NCBI GenBank assembly: GCA_019802505.1
Contig: JAFMOC010000236.1
Coordinates: 515,001 to 579,000 of the forward strand
Source: Corydoras sp. C115
Taxonomy: Eukaryota; Chordata; Actinopteri; Siluriformes; Callichthyidae
DNA length: 64,000 bases
Reading direction: 5' to 3'
Below the pieces are notes generated by a model that saw nothing but the letters and a program-made list of their open reading frames with translations, was not told where the DNA came from and ran no database searches. The position numbers were made by a program, and so were the translations under genes. Positions 32,636-44,494 of this stretch are shown here, one piece after another (within the stretch, counting starts at the first letter, position 1; each line of letters starts with the position of its first letter).

Positions 32636-33750
32636 TTTCGTCCTTGAGCATTGCGCAGCATCTTGTCTAAGTTGTAAAATAGCTATGAGCATTGCGCAGC
32701 ATTTTGCGTAAGTTGTAGAATAGCTATGAGCATTGCACAGCATCTTGCGTAAGTTGTAGAATACCTATGAGCATTGCACAGCATCTTGCGTAAGTTGTGG
32801 AATACCTATGAGCATTGCACAGCATCTTGCGTAAGTTGTAGAATAGCTATGAGCATTGCGCAGCATCTTATTGTAAAATAGCTATGAGCATTGCGCAGCA
32901 TCTTGTCTAAGTTGTAAAATAGCTATGAGCATTGCACAGCATCTTTCGTAAGTTGTTAAATAGCTATGAGCATTGCGCAGCATCTTGCGTAAGTTGTAGA
33001 ATACCTATGAGCATTGTGCAGCATCTTGCGTAAGTTGTAAAATAGCTATGAGCATTGCGCAGTATCTTGCGTAAGTTGTAGAATACCTATGAGCATTGTA
33101 CAGCATCTTGCGTAAGTGGTAAAATAGCTATGAGCATTGAGCAGCATCTTGCGTAAGTTGTAATATAGCTATGAGCATTGAGCAGCATCTTGCGTAAGTT
33201 GTAGAATAGCTATGAGCATTGTATAGCATTTTGCGTAAGTTGTAAAATAGTTATGAGAATTGCCCAGCATCTTGAGTAAGTTGTAGAATACCTATAAGCA
33301 TTGCACAGCATCTTGTATAAGTTGTAGAATACCTATGAGCATTGCACAGCATCTTTCGTAAGTTGTAAAATAGCTATGAGCATTGTATAGCATTTTGCGT
33401 AAGTTGTAAAATAGTTATGAGAATTGCCCAGCATCTTGCGTAAGTTGTAGAATACCTATAAGCATTGCACAGCATCTTGTGTAAGTTGTAGAATACCTAT
33501 GAGCATTGCACAGCATCTTTCGTAAGTTGTAAAATAGCTATGAGCATTGAGCAGCATCTTGCGTAAGTTGTAGAATAGCTATGAGCATTGTGTAGCATCG
33601 TACCGCATTTTGCGTAAGTTTTAGAATATATATATTAACATTGCACAACATTTTGCGTAAGTTGTAAAATAGTTATGAGAATTGCCCAGCATCTTTCGTA
33701 AGTTGGAGAATAGCTATGAGCATTGTGTAGCATCTTGCGTAAGTTGTAGA
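32636..33750 (+). repeat. 41-bp satellite, forward block (about 27 copies)
   Basis: Unit reads GCGTAAGTTGTAGAATAGCT then ATGAGCATTGCACAGCATCT plus T, 41 bp. Some units lack GCGTAAG, and GAATACCTATGAG and AAATAGTTATGAG variants recur together, indicating higher-order duplication. Confidence 0.95.
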
Positions 33751-33865
33751 GATATCCAGAGAATAATGGACATCATGCGTCTGTTCGGCGGATAAGGTGT
33801 CGAGAGATTGATTACAGGAGCCGCCGCAGATTCAGCTGAGCCGTCTCTCGGGGCTGGAACCTTAT
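33751..33865 (+). repeat. block B, forward
   Basis: ATCCAGAGAATAATGGACAT, GTCTGTTCGGCGGATAAGG, GAGATTGATTACAGGAGCC and TCTCGGGGCTGGAACC; its inverted copy is at 35023-35140. Confidence 0.85.
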
Positions 33866-34028
33866 TGTGCGAGGCTGAGGAACGTAGTGAGTGGGTTCTT
33901 TGTGTTTAAAACGGCGCTATATGGACAGAAGTGTGTGAACCTGTCTGTTGTTAAAAGGCTACTCACAGTGGGACGCATCATCTGGGTTTGAATATCCATC
34001 ACGTTCTAATTCCTAAAATGGGTCATGG

Positions 34029-34135
34029 GCGGTAGGTGGCGTAGTGGTTAGCATGTCCCGATCTGGGTGGCCAGCACCCGAAAACGTTCTCCTCGTGACT
34101 CTGGTATAGGATTAAGTGGAAGATGATGGTTGGAA
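34029..34135 (+). mobile_element. ATGG-tail SINE with most of the body deleted
   Basis: GGTGGCGTAGTGGTTAGCATG joins CCCGATCTGGGTGGCCAGC and then the tail (GAAGATGATGG). Box B is gone. It lies between block B and the inverted block A. Confidence 0.75.
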
Positions 34136-34140
34136 TGCTG

Positions 34141-34395
34141 GAAGGACGAAATCCTTGATGACACATGATGGGAGAACATGCAAACTCCCCACCAAAAGGC
34201 CCTACCCTGGTTAAGGGGTATATCGTTATTTATTTGGAGAACATGACCCCACCATGAAGCCCAATGGCACAAAGGCCAGAACCATGGTTCTGGTTTGCAA
34301 ACCAGAGTAGGCAGTCCTTACTGCGTTGCCGTGGGATACTAGGTTCTCAAGACCAGTGGCTATGATAGAACATGGTTCCATCATTGCACAAGGGG
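34141..34395 (-). repeat. block A, inverted copy
   Basis: Complement of 32403-32635 (GACGAAATCCTTGATGAC ... GTGGGATACTAGGTTCTC, GATAGAACATGGTTCCATCA), with GGAGAACATGCAAACTCC inserted. Confidence 0.85.
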
Positions 34396-34469
34396 TCCAA
34401 ATGATGGATGGATGGGTGGATCATGGTGGATCATGGAACCCAGTCCATTTCATGGAGATGAACACGTTA

Positions 34470-35010
34470 TCCTATTTAACAACTTACGAAAGATGCTGTG
34501 CAATGCTCATAACTATTTTACAACTTAGACAAGATGCTGCGCAATGCTCATAGCTATTTTACAATAAGATGCTGCGCAATGCTTATAGCTATTCTACAAC
34601 TTACGCAAGATGCTGTGCAATGCTCATAGGTATTCTACAACTTACGCAAGATGCTGTGCAATGCTCATAGGTATTCTACAACTTACGCAAGATGCTGTGC
34701 AATGCTCATAGCTATTCTACAACTTACGCAAGATGTTGCGCAATGCTCATAGCTATTTTACAACTTAGGCAAGATGCTGCGCAATGCTCATAGCTATTTT
34801 ACAATAAGATGCTGCGCAATGCTCATAGCTATTCTACAACTTACGCAAGATGCTGTGCAATGCTCATAGCTATTCTACAACTTACGCAAGATGCTGCACA
34901 ATGCTCATAGCTATTTTACAACTTAGGCAAGATGCTGCGCAATGCTCATAGCTATTTTACAATAAGATGCTGCGCGATGCTCATAGCTATTCTACAACTT
35001 ATGCAACTTC
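34470..35010 (-). repeat. 41-bp satellite, inverted block (about 13 copies)
   Basis: TACAACTTACGCAAGATGCT / GTGCAATGCTCATAGCTATT, the exact complement of the forward unit. The 'ACAATAAGATGC' deletion variant appears three times at regular spacing, a higher-order unit. Confidence 0.95.
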
Positions 35011-35022
35011 AGTCTTGCACAA

Positions 35023-35140
35023 TGAGGTTCCAGCCCTGAGAGACGACTCAGCCGAATCTGCGGCGGCTCCTGTAATCAATCTCTCGACACCTTATCCGCC
35101 GAACAGACGCATGATGTCTTCATTATTCTCTGGACATGCT
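35023..35140 (-). repeat. block B, inverted copy
   Basis: Complement of 33751-33865 (GAGGTTCCAGCCCTGAGAG ... CCGAACAGACGCATGATGTC ... CATTATTCTCTGGACATG). Confidence 0.88.
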
Positions 35141-35371
35141 GGAGGTGGGGGACGGGATGAGCGCTCGTCCCAGGGGTGTTATTTTCCCAACAGCCTCTGT
35201 CTGTTCGCCTTTCTCTCGCGCCGTGATGATTGATGCAGTTCACATTTTAATCCCGAACAATGGCAGCAGCACCACCTCCATCCCCACCTCGTGCTCTCTG
35301 TCCTCGTCGGGCCTCGTGCGCGGGGTGCGAGCGATCGGTGCCTCGGGCCAAACGCACTCGGGCTTGCTTAC

Positions 35372-35441
35372 CGTTCAGCTTCTTGGTATTCCTCGGCTGT
35401 AGCCAGAACATAAAGTTTGCCGGGAGAAAACGATGGCTTTC
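35372..35441 (-). CDS. possible 70-nt coding exon
   Basis: On the minus strand, ACACCTGCAG precedes and GTAAGCAAG follows. In the phase-1-in, phase-2-out frame it encodes KPSFSPGKLYVLATAEEYQE then AE and a split Arg codon. One other frame is also open; the third has a stop. The peptide looks protein-like, but I do not recognise it. Its phase does not join directly to the transmembrane exon (which needs phase 1), so it would need another exon between or belongs to another gene. It sits in a GC-rich island between two satellite blocks. Chance is possible. Confidence 0.38.
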
Positions 35442-35559
35442 CTGCAGGTGTATTATTAATTAGAACTTCAGAACGCCAGGGAGGCGGCGTTGGGAGTCGG
35501 GTGAAGTGATGGTGAGGATGCGCAGCCAATGACGTACATGCAGTGTTCTAACCACCATC

Positions 35560-36798
35560 GGATAGCTATTCTACAACTTATGCAAGAAGCTATGCAATGC
35601 TCATAGCTATTCTACAATTTACGTAAGATGCAGTGTGATGCTCATAGCTATTCTACAACTTACGCAAGATATGGTAAAATGCTCATAGCTATTGTACAAT
35701 TTACGCAAAATGCCGCGCAATGCTCATAGCTATTCTACAACTTACGCAAGATATGGTACAATGCTCATAGCTATTCTACAACTTGCGTAAGATATGTCAC
35801 AATGCTCATAGCTATTCTACAACTTACGCAAGATGCTGCGCAATGCTCATAGCTATTCTACAACTTACGCAAGATGCTGCGCAATGCTCATACAGTAGCT
35901 ATTCTACAATTTACGCAAAATGCCATGTGATGTTCATAGCTATTCTACATCTTACCCAAGATGAGGTACAATGCTCATAACTATTCTACAACTTACGCAA
36001 GATGCGGTACAATGCTCATAGCTATTCTACAACTTACGCAAGATGCTGCTCATAGCTATATTACAACTTACGCAAGATGCTGTGCAATGCTCATAGGTAT
36101 TCTACAACTTACACAAGATGCTGCGCAATGCTCATAGCTATTTTACAACTTACGCAAGATGCTGCGCAATGCTCATAGGTATTCTACAACTTACACAAGA
36201 TGCTGCGCAATACTCATAGCTATTCTACAACTTACGCAAGATTCTGCGCAATGCTCATAGCTATTCTACAACTTACGCAAGATGCTGCTCATAGCTATAT
36301 TACAACTTACGCAAGATGCTGTGCAATGCTCATAGGTATTCTACAACTTACACAAGATGCTGCGCAATGCTCATAGCTATTTTACAACTTACGCAAGATG
36401 CTGCGCAATGCTCATAGGTATTCTACAACTTACGCAAGATGCTGCGCAATACTCATAGCTATTCTACAACTTACGCAAGATTCTGCGCAATGCTCATAGC
36501 TATTCTACAACTTACGCAAGATTCTGCGCAATGCTCATAGCTATTCTACAACTTACGCAAAATGCCATGTGATGTTCATAGCTATTCTACAACTTACGCA
36601 AGATGCGGTACAATGCGCATAGCTATTCTACAACTAACGCAAGATGCAGTGTGATGCTCATAGCTTTTCTACAACCTACGCAAGATGCAGTGTGATGTTC
36701 ATAGCTATTCTACAACCTACGCAAGATGCGGTACAATACTTATAGCTATTCTACAACTTACGCAATATGCAGTGTGATGCTCATAGCTATTCTACAAC
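35560..36798 (-). repeat. 41-bp satellite, second inverted block (about 30 copies)
   Basis: Same unit as at 34.5 kb with more variants (GATATGGTACAATG, GATGCAGTGTGATG, AATGCCATGTGATG). A segment of about 215 bp near 36030-36245 is repeated near 36275-36490 (GATGCTGCTCATAGCTATAT). Confidence 0.94.
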
Positions 36799-37317
36799 CC
36801 AGCCCAGTCTGTGGGATCTCCTCCAGAACAGCACTATTCTGTGAATGATTCGTTCTTTTCGGTCCCATTCAGGCTCGCGGAGGTGGAATCAGGTTTATAG
36901 GTCGATCTGGAACCGTTTAGTTCTTTACAGGTACTTAGTGAGTTCATTTCCATCCAGGTTTCCAGTGTTTTTTTTTTTTTTCCTCCTTCGTGGCTTCTGA
37001 AGGTTTAAGCACAGTGGAGGTGAACGAATAATTTATTAGAATGAAAATAGTGCTGGTGGAAGGATACACAAAGGAAGCCGAGCTGTTGGACTTTGAGATA
37101 TTAATCCCTGATCAGATTTTAAAAACTTCACTGATATATTTCCATATGCCAGCTCTCCCGCCGCTATTCCTCCAGGAAATGCGGGAACGTCCAAACGACA
37201 CGCTCGGGGTTCTAACTTACACCCTGTGTGAGGCACGTCGCAATGGTCATTACTATCCTATGCCTCGCCAACAGTCTATTTTCACGCCGTCGTTTAAATA
37301 GCGACGATGCGTGTGAA
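36799..37317. other. no supported gene
   Basis: Open frames of about 65-90 codons on both strands lack splice context. 37230-37310 is a trace of the CGTCGTTTAAATAGCGACG element. Confidence 0.4.
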
Positions 37318-37502
37318 AATATTATATTTATATTTGGTTATTCAGCAGATGCTCTTACCCATGGCGACCTACAAATCTCCCAACTTGTTTGGGGCTGGAA
37401 CACAGGGTTAACCACAGCACCTCTGGAGCAACGAGGGTTAAGGGTCTTGCCCAAGGACCTACTTTGGTAACTTAAGTTACCAAAGACCTGGGATTCAAAC
37501 CT
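37318..37502 (-). mobile_element. fish repeat with tRNA-like end
   Basis: GGTTATTCAGCAGATGCTCTTACCC, AAGGGTCTTGCCCAAGGACC and GGGATTCAAACCTACAAC (a box B on the minus strand). Same general family as 18.6 kb. Confidence 0.6.
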
Positions 37503-37835
37503 ACAACCATCCATCCATCCACTATCTTCCGCTTTATTCTCTACTAGGGTCGTGTGGGGGGGGGGTGCCCCATGCCCATCCAGGGGAGAACGTTTCGGGC
37601 GCTAGGCAGGTACACCCAGGACAGGACGCCAATCCATCGCTGGGCACATACTCACTCACACACACACACACACACACTCTATATGGGGCAATTTGGAGAA
37701 CTCAATTGACCTTGATCCATGTTTTTGGACTGTGGGAGGAAACCGGAGAACCCGGAGGAAACCCACATGGACACAGGGAGAACGTGGAAACTCCACCCAG
37801 ATTGGGATTCGAACCGGGAATTCCTAGTGCCGCCT
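37503..37835 (-). mobile_element. ATGG-tail SINE
   Basis: Perfect minus-strand box B; box A side is cut at CCTAGTGCCGCC. Contains a (CA)10 expansion at 37657-37678. Confidence 0.9.
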
Positions 37836-37870
37836 GAACCTACAAACTTCATTGATCTAATTGATAGCCT

Positions 37871-37947
37871 GTCCTGTCCTGGGTGTATCTGCCCAGCGCC
37901 TGAAACGTTCTCCCTTGGATGGGCATGGCGAACCCCCCCCCCCCCCA
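37871..37947 (+). mobile_element. ATGG-tail SINE fragment
   Basis: Only CCTGTCCTGGGTGTATCTGC to the C-run remains, opposite in strand to the copy before it. Confidence 0.8.
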
Positions 37948-38065
37948 CAATGTATTAATGGCACCTGAAAGCGCCATTAATACTTCGTAATTTTCCCGTA
38001 GTTACGATAGCACAGACACATCGACACGCCCTTAAACGAGGTGCGTGCTAACGAGCTGAGACACC

Positions 38066-38405
38066 CATCCATCCAACCATTATCTTCCGCTTTATCGTCT
38101 ATTAGGGTCATGGGGGGGGGTTCCCCATGCCCATACAGGGGAGAACGTTTCAGGCGCTGGGCAGATACACCCAGGACAGGACACTGGGCACACACTCACT
38201 CACACAGACACACTCTATATGGGGCAATTTGGAGAACTCAATTGACCTTGATCCATGTTTTTTGGACTGTAGGAGTAAACCGGCGAACCTGGAGGAAACC
38301 CACGCGGACACGGGGAGGACATGCAAACTCCACCCAGATTGGGATTCGAACCGGGAATCCCTAGTGCTGAGAGGAGAACATGCCAAACACTAAGCCACCG
38401 TGCCG
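38066..38405 (-). mobile_element. ATGG-tail SINE, near full length
   Basis: Box B is a perfect GGTTCGAATCC on the minus strand. A short stretch after GGACAGGACACTGGGCAC is deleted. Confidence 0.9.
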
Positions 38406-38990
38406 ATCTGATACGCCCTCGTAGCTTAACATACTTATTGTAAACATTAGTGTGTATGCTACATCGTAAACACCGCAGTTGTAATCCTCGGGCGTTCAGG
38501 TGGCGCCTTGTCGGAACACGTTTATAATTATTACAGTGTGAGGCGGCGCACTGATGTAGCTAACCACAATAACACAAACAATCGTTACAATCGTATTTAC
38601 GCTTCAGTCCTCCACGTAAAAGTAATGAAAGCCGTGTTTACGGTGCTTTAGCGGAACCTGGCGAAAGCGCTACGAGGATGAAACTTGTTGGTGGTCCCGC
38701 GTTGAGCGCCGAGAGGGACGACGGCGACGGAACAATAATGGAGGCCGACGGTTATCATTAAATAACGGCGCAGTTCGGTGCAGAGAACTGGACTTTAATC
38801 TGTTGTGTGGCTGTAATGGTTCGCTCGTGTTGCCGTGTTGTGCGTTCATTGTTTAGTTGTTTATGTTATTATGTTTCCAGGGGGAAAAAAGAATGAGGGA
38901 ACACGTGCGACTAAAAATATCTCCAAAAGAATAGATTTAAAACTCCAACATATTAGTTCCAGGAGCCGTTTATCTACACACTGCTTTCAT
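38406..38990. other. no gene seen
   Basis: Unique sequence with scattered CpG at 38640-38790. No open frame with splice context. Confidence 0.45.
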
Positions 38991-40095
38991 CCGAGTGTGT
39001 GTAGCTCTGTGTGAATAATTCTCGGTGTATCTCTGTATGTGTGTGTGTATGTTTGGTCTCTCTGTCTGTGCCTGGGTGCATTTATCTTTAGCTTTGTATG
39101 AATCTTCATGTGTACCTGTGTTTGTCTTTGTGTGTCTGTGGTTGCATAGTGTATCTAAGTGTGTATTCAAGTGTGTGTATGTTTCTTTGGGCATCTGTAA
39201 ATGTCTGTGCATGTATCTTTGCGTGTATGTCGGTATGTAAGTGTATCTGTGTGTATGTGTGTGCATCTGTGTGTAGGTGTATCTCTGTGTATCTCTGTGT
39301 GTAACTGTGTGTGTGTCTGTGTGTAAGTGTATCTGTGTGTACATGTATCTTAATGTATCTCTGTGTTTAAGTGTATCTGTGTGTAAGTGTATCTGTGTGT
39401 ACATGTATCTTAATGTATCTCTGTGTTTAAGTGTATCTGTGTGTAAGTGTATCTGTGTGTACATGTATCTTAATGTATCTCTGTGTTTAAGTGTATCTGT
39501 GCGTAAGTGTATTTGTGTGTAAGTGTATCTGTGTGTGTGTGTGTGTGTGTGTGTCTGTGTATCTGTGTGTATCTCTGTGTGTACGTGTATCTTTGTGTAT
39601 TGCTGTGTGTAACTGTGTGTGTGTCTGTGTGTAAGTGTATCTGTGTGTATTTCGGTGTGTATCTGTGTGTACATGTATCTTAGTGTACCTCTGTGTGTAT
39701 TTCTGTGTGTATCTCTATGTTTAACTGTATCTGTGTGTATTTCTGTGTGTAAGTGTATCTGTGTGTGTATCTCTGTGTGTAAGAGTATCAGTGTGTGTGT
39801 GTGTGTGTGTCTGTGTAAGTGTATTTGTGTGTACGTGTATCAGTGTGTGTGTGTCTCTGTGTAAGTGTGTCTGTGTGTAAGTGTATCTGTGTGTGTATCT
39901 CTGTGTGTAAGTGTATCAGTGTGTGTGTGTGTGTCTCTGTGTAAGTGTATCTGTGTGTGTATCTGTGTGTGTATTTGTGTGTAAGTGTATCTGTGTGTAT
40001 CTGTGTGTAAGAGTATCTGTGTGTGTGTGTCTGTGTGTAAGTGTATCTGTGTGTGTCTGTGTGTTTGGTTGTACCTGTGTGTGTAGTATAGTGTG
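38991..40095. repeat. GTGTATCTGTGTGTAAGT array
   Basis: GT-rich array with a 60-bp higher-order unit three times at about 39325-39505 (GTACATGTATCTTAATGTAT plus CTCTGTGTTTAAGTGTATCT). Cys/Val/Ser and His/Thr translations are artefacts. Confidence 0.93.
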
Positions 40096-40815
40096 TGTAG
40101 TTTAGTGTGTATACTTTAGTTTGTGTACTTTAGTGTGTAGTTTAGTGTGTGTACTTTAGTGTGTGTACTTTAGTGTGTAGTTGATTGTGTGTAGTTTAGT
40201 GTGTGTACATTAGTGTGTGTACTTTAGTGTGTGTAGTTTAGTGTGTGTACTTTAGTGTGTGTAGTTTAGTGTGTGTACTTTAGTGTGTAGTTTAGTGTGT
40301 GTAGTTTAGTGTGTGTACTTTAGTGTGTGTACTTTAGTGTGTAGTTGATTGTGTGTAGTTTAGTGTGTGTACATTAGTGTGTGTACTTTAGTGTGTGTAG
40401 TTTAGTGTGTGTACTTTAGTGTGTGTAGTTTAGTGTGTGTAGTTTAGTGTGTGTACTTTAGTGTGTGTACTTTAGTGTGTGTAGTTTAGTGTGTGTACTT
40501 TAGTGTGTAGTTTAGTGTGTGTACTTTAGTGTGTGTAGTTTAGTGTGTGTACATTAGTGTGTGTACTTTAGTGTGTGTACTTAAGTGTGTGTAGTTTAGT
40601 GTGTGTACATTAGTGTGTGTACTTTAGTGTGTGTACTTAAGTGTGTGTAGTTTAGTGTGTGTACATTAGTGTGTGTACTTAAGTGTGTGTAGTTTAGTGT
40701 GTGCAGTTTAGTGTGTGCAGTTTAGTGTGTGTACTTTAGTGTGTAGTTGATTGTGTGTAGTTTAGTGTGTGTACATTAGTGTGTGTACTTTAGTGTGTGT
40801 ACATTAGTGTGTGTA
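40096..40815. repeat. TTTAGTGTGTGTAC 14-bp array
   Basis: About 50 copies of TTTAGTGTGTGTAC/TTTAGTGTGTGTAG, with recurring TAGTTGATTGTGTG variants at 40180, 40340 and 40745 suggesting block duplication. Confidence 0.93.
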
Positions 40816-41274
40816 ATTGTACACTGTGTCTTATCCCTGCACATTTTACTTCTCCTGACTCTGCAGATTCCCCTGATTCACCCGTTTCCTGGAGATGTTC
40901 TGGAACGTTCCCTCAGGTTCCTCTGCACCACCACCATCGTGTGCACCTCTTAATGTGTAGGTTCTCTGAGCGTTCCCGCGAGCCTCCACCTTTATGATTC
41001 CACGATTACGATCCAGAACGCTGGAGAGTGTTCCATCGACCGTTTCCCCGAGTAATCCCATTTCCTCCAAACGTTTTTTTAACGTTCCCCTCGTGTGTGT
41101 TTCTGAAGTTTAGTTCTGAAACTCTGACGTAATGTTCCTCTTATAGTTCCTGTTCTCTGGACGCTCGTCACAGGTTCCTCCACTGAACTCTTCTAGTGAA
41201 CGGTGGGATCTCGTTTTAATCTTTAAGTTCTGTTTAACCCGGTTAAGCGTTCTGTTTACTAAGTAAACTAGTAT
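40816..41274. other. no supported gene
   Basis: Contains GACTCTGCAG at 40858 as a possible acceptor, but no good donor. AACGTTCC words recur. Confidence 0.4.
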
Positions 41275-42730
41275 ATACTACTTCAAAATACTACTTACTA
41301 TATACTATACTCTACCTACTACACCCTACACCTTACCTACTAAATACTACCTCCTACATCATACCTACTACATCCTAAAACCTACCTACCTACTAAATAC
41401 TACCTCCTACATACTACACCCTACAGCATACCTACTACATACTACCCCCTGCCTACAACATCCTACATACTACTACTACCACCTACTACATTCTACACCC
41501 TACCTACTAAATACTACCTTCTACATACTACACCCTACATCATACCTACTACATTCTACACCCTACCTACTACATCATACCTACTACATCCTACACCCTA
41601 CCTACTAAATACTACCTCCTACATACTACACCCTACCTACTAAATTCTACCTTCTACATACTACACCCTACATCATACCTACTACATACTATACCCTACC
41701 TACTACCTCCTACATCATACCTACTACATCTTACAACCTACCTACTAAATACTACCTCCTACATACCACCTCCTACATCATACCTACTACATCCTAAAAC
41801 CTACCTACCTCCTACATACTACACCCTGCCTACAACATCCTACATACTACACCCTACATCATACCTACTACATTCTACAAGCTGCCTACTAAATACTACC
41901 TTCTACATACTACACCCTACATCATACCTACTACATTCTACACCTTACCTACTAAATACTACCTCCTACATACTACACCCTGCCTACAACATCCTACATA
42001 CTACACCCTACATCATACCTACTACATTCTACAAGCTGCCTACTAAATACTACCTTCTACATACTACACCCTACATCATACCTACTACATTCTACACCTT
42101 ACCTACTAAATACTACCTCCTACATACTACACCCTGCCTACAACATCCTACATACTACACCCTACATCATACCTACTACATTCTACACCCTACCTACTAA
42201 ATTCTACCTTCTACATACTACACCCTACCTCATATCTACTACATACTACACCCTAGATCATACCTACTACATGCTATACCCTACCTACTACCTCCTACAT
42301 CATACCTACTACATCCTACAACCTACCTACTAAATACTACCTTCTACATACTACACCCTACATCATACCTACTACATTCTACACCTTACCTACTAAACAC
42401 TACCTCCTACATACTACACCCTGCCTACAACATCCTACATACTACACCCAACATCATACCTACTACATTCTACAACCTACCTAATAAATTCTACCTTCTA
42501 CATACTACACCATACCTCATATCTACTACATACTACCTCCTACATGCTATACCCTACCTACTAACTCCTACATTATACCTACTACATACTACACTTTAGC
42601 TACCACAAACTACACCCTACTTACCACATCATATCTACTGCATACTTTATCCTACATCATAACTCCTACATCTTGCATCCTTATTTACTATATACTAATT
42701 ACTTAACCCTTAACCCTACCTCCTACACCC
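41275..42730. repeat. CTAC-rich array (ACTACACCCTACCTACTAAA)
   Basis: Built of CTACATACTACACCCTAC and CATCATACCTACTACATTCT words, with higher-order units of about 130 bp visible at 41820-42200 (CCTGCCTACAACATCCTACA repeated). Confidence 0.93.
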
Positions 42731-43298
42731 TACACCCCCATCCTACCTCCAACACACCTCATCACAAGCATCAGTTGACACCTGACATCACCCCCTCCCC
42801 CCCCCACTGTATAAACTAATATACGCTCTAAGCTTAGCTGCTTCTTTAGCCTGATCCCATGTCACAGCTCCAGATGCATCATGGGACAGCACGACCAGTA
42901 TATGAATCTTCACTTCTGTGTATTCGGTCCACGCTGTCCACCCTCGGCAGTGTTGGTCTCCTGTGTAGTCCTCACTCGCCGATTAAAACGCAGCCGGTCT
43001 GGCTTACAAGCTTCGTCTGATAACGTTCCCTCTGATCGTTCAAGTGCACGTTCTTTATCCTCTAAATGTCACCCAACATCCCGAGTGCGTCTTCAAACCT
43101 TCGCCCCCAAGCCATGCTTTAATTACCCCGCGGAGCAGCGCCTTCCCCCGGGAGTTCCAACCACTCCCCCCCCGTTCCCCTGAGCACTCCTGTCACTTGG
43201 CTGTTCTCTTCCCATTGATCCGGCTGCCTCTCGTCTCGATCTGCACCTATACCTGCCGTCGATCGGTTACCGTGCCGCCGGGGCCGCTCAAGCTCAGG
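42731..43298. other. no supported gene
   Basis: An open frame ends at a possible donor (CTCAG/GTAATTT, 43295-43305) but has no acceptor I trust. Pyrimidine-rich. Confidence 0.4.
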
Positions 43299-43945
43299 TA
43301 ATTTATTTATACAGCGCTTTTTACAACAGAACATCGTCACAAAGCAGCTTTACAGAGTTATACGCCTTTAAACCCCCAAAGAGCAAGACGGAGCGACAGC
43401 GGCAAGACAAAACTCCCTGTTATGATGTTATTTTAAGGAAGAAACCTTGTGAGGTTTCCATGAGGAGTTTCCATGTTCTCCCCGTGTCCGCGTGGGTTTC
43501 CTCTGGGTTCTCCGGTTTCCTCCCACAGTCCAAAAACATGGATCAATCAATTGAATTCTCCAGATTGCCCCATATAGAGTGTGTCTGTGTGAGTGAGTGT
43601 GTGCCCAGCGATAGATTGGTGTCCTGTCCTGGGTGTATCTGCCCAGCGCCCGAAACGTTCTCCCCTGGATGGACATGGGGGACCCCACCGCGACTCTAGT
43701 AGAGGGTAAAGCGAAAGATAATGGATGGATGGAATTGGCACAAAGCAGCTTTACAGAGTTATGAACCTTTAAACCCCCAAAGAGCGAGCCGAAGGATAGT
43801 GGCAAGACAAAACTCCCTGTTATGTTGTTATTTTAAGGAAAAAACCTTGTGAGGACCGAGGCTCAGTGGGGGACTCATCCTCTTCAGCGGGGGGGGCAGC
43901 ATCAACAGTGTAGGACAGCCATGTACAGATTATGTGGCGATCAGG
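43299..43945. mobile_element. family E repeat, opposite strand, split by a SINE
   Basis: TATACAGCGCTTTTTACAAC, AAAGCAGCTTTACAGAGTTA, AAACTCCCTGTTATG and CCTTGTGAGG appear before the SINE (43299-43455) and again after it (43736-43860), then GTAGGACAGCCATGTACAG. The repeat of the first half after the SINE means a duplication as well as an insertion. Confidence 0.75.
43456..43731 (+). mobile_element. ATGG-tail SINE, tRNA part missing
   Basis: Starts at TGAGGAGTTTCCATGTTCTC, so boxes A and B are absent, and ends ATGGATGGATGG. Confidence 0.88.
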
Positions 43946-44494
43946 TAACCCATCCATCCATTATCTTCCGCTTTATCCTCTATTAGGGTCGCGTGGGGTT
44001 GGGCAGGACAGGGCGCCGATCTATCAATTTGGAGAATTCAATTGACCTCGATCCATGTTTTTGGACTGTGGGAGGAAACCGGAGAACCCTGAGGACACGG
44101 GGAAAACATGGAAACTCCCTAGCGCTCAAACTACCACCTCGTGTCCCAAACTACATCCGGTCTACTGCTAACCATTTTAAGGTCCCCATTTGGAACCTAC
44201 GTGGCTTCCATCCAGGGGATAATGTTTCGGGCACTGGGCAGATACACCCAGGACAGGACACCAATCTATCACTGGACACACACTTAATCACACACACACA
44301 CTCTATATGGGGCAATTTGGAGAACTCAATTGACCTTGCTCCATGTTTTTGGACTGTGGGAGGACACCGGAGAACCTGGAGGAAACCCACGCGGACACAG
44401 GGAGAACGTAGAAACTCCACCCAGATTGGGATTCCAACTGGGAATCCCTAGCGCTGAGAGGAGAACAAGCCAACCACTAAACCACTGTGCCGGA
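43946..44494 (-). mobile_element. two damaged ATGG-tail SINEs
   Basis: 43950-44130 has tail plus scattered body pieces with deletions. 44205-44494 runs from CCATCCAGGGGATAATG to ACCACTAAACCACTGTGCC. The 44131-44204 spacer (CTCGTGTCCCAAACTACATCCGG) recurs at 44550-44580, pointing to a local duplication. Confidence 0.8.

Noticed and set aside
32636..36798. CRISPR-like regular direct repeats
   Set aside because: Units are contiguous with no unique spacers, and the sequence is eukaryotic.
38970..39674. His/Thr-rich minus-strand frame of 234 codons
   Set aside because: Generated by the GTGTATCT array; peptide repeats follow the DNA repeat exactly.
40858..40915. Possible exon between GACTCTGCAG and CCCTCAG/GTTCCT
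   Set aside because: Donor is weak and the segment belongs to AACGTTCC-rich repetitive text.
42881..43301. Open frames reaching a CTCAG/GTAATT donor
   Set aside because: No acceptor or strong start, and the donor lies at the edge of the family E repeat.
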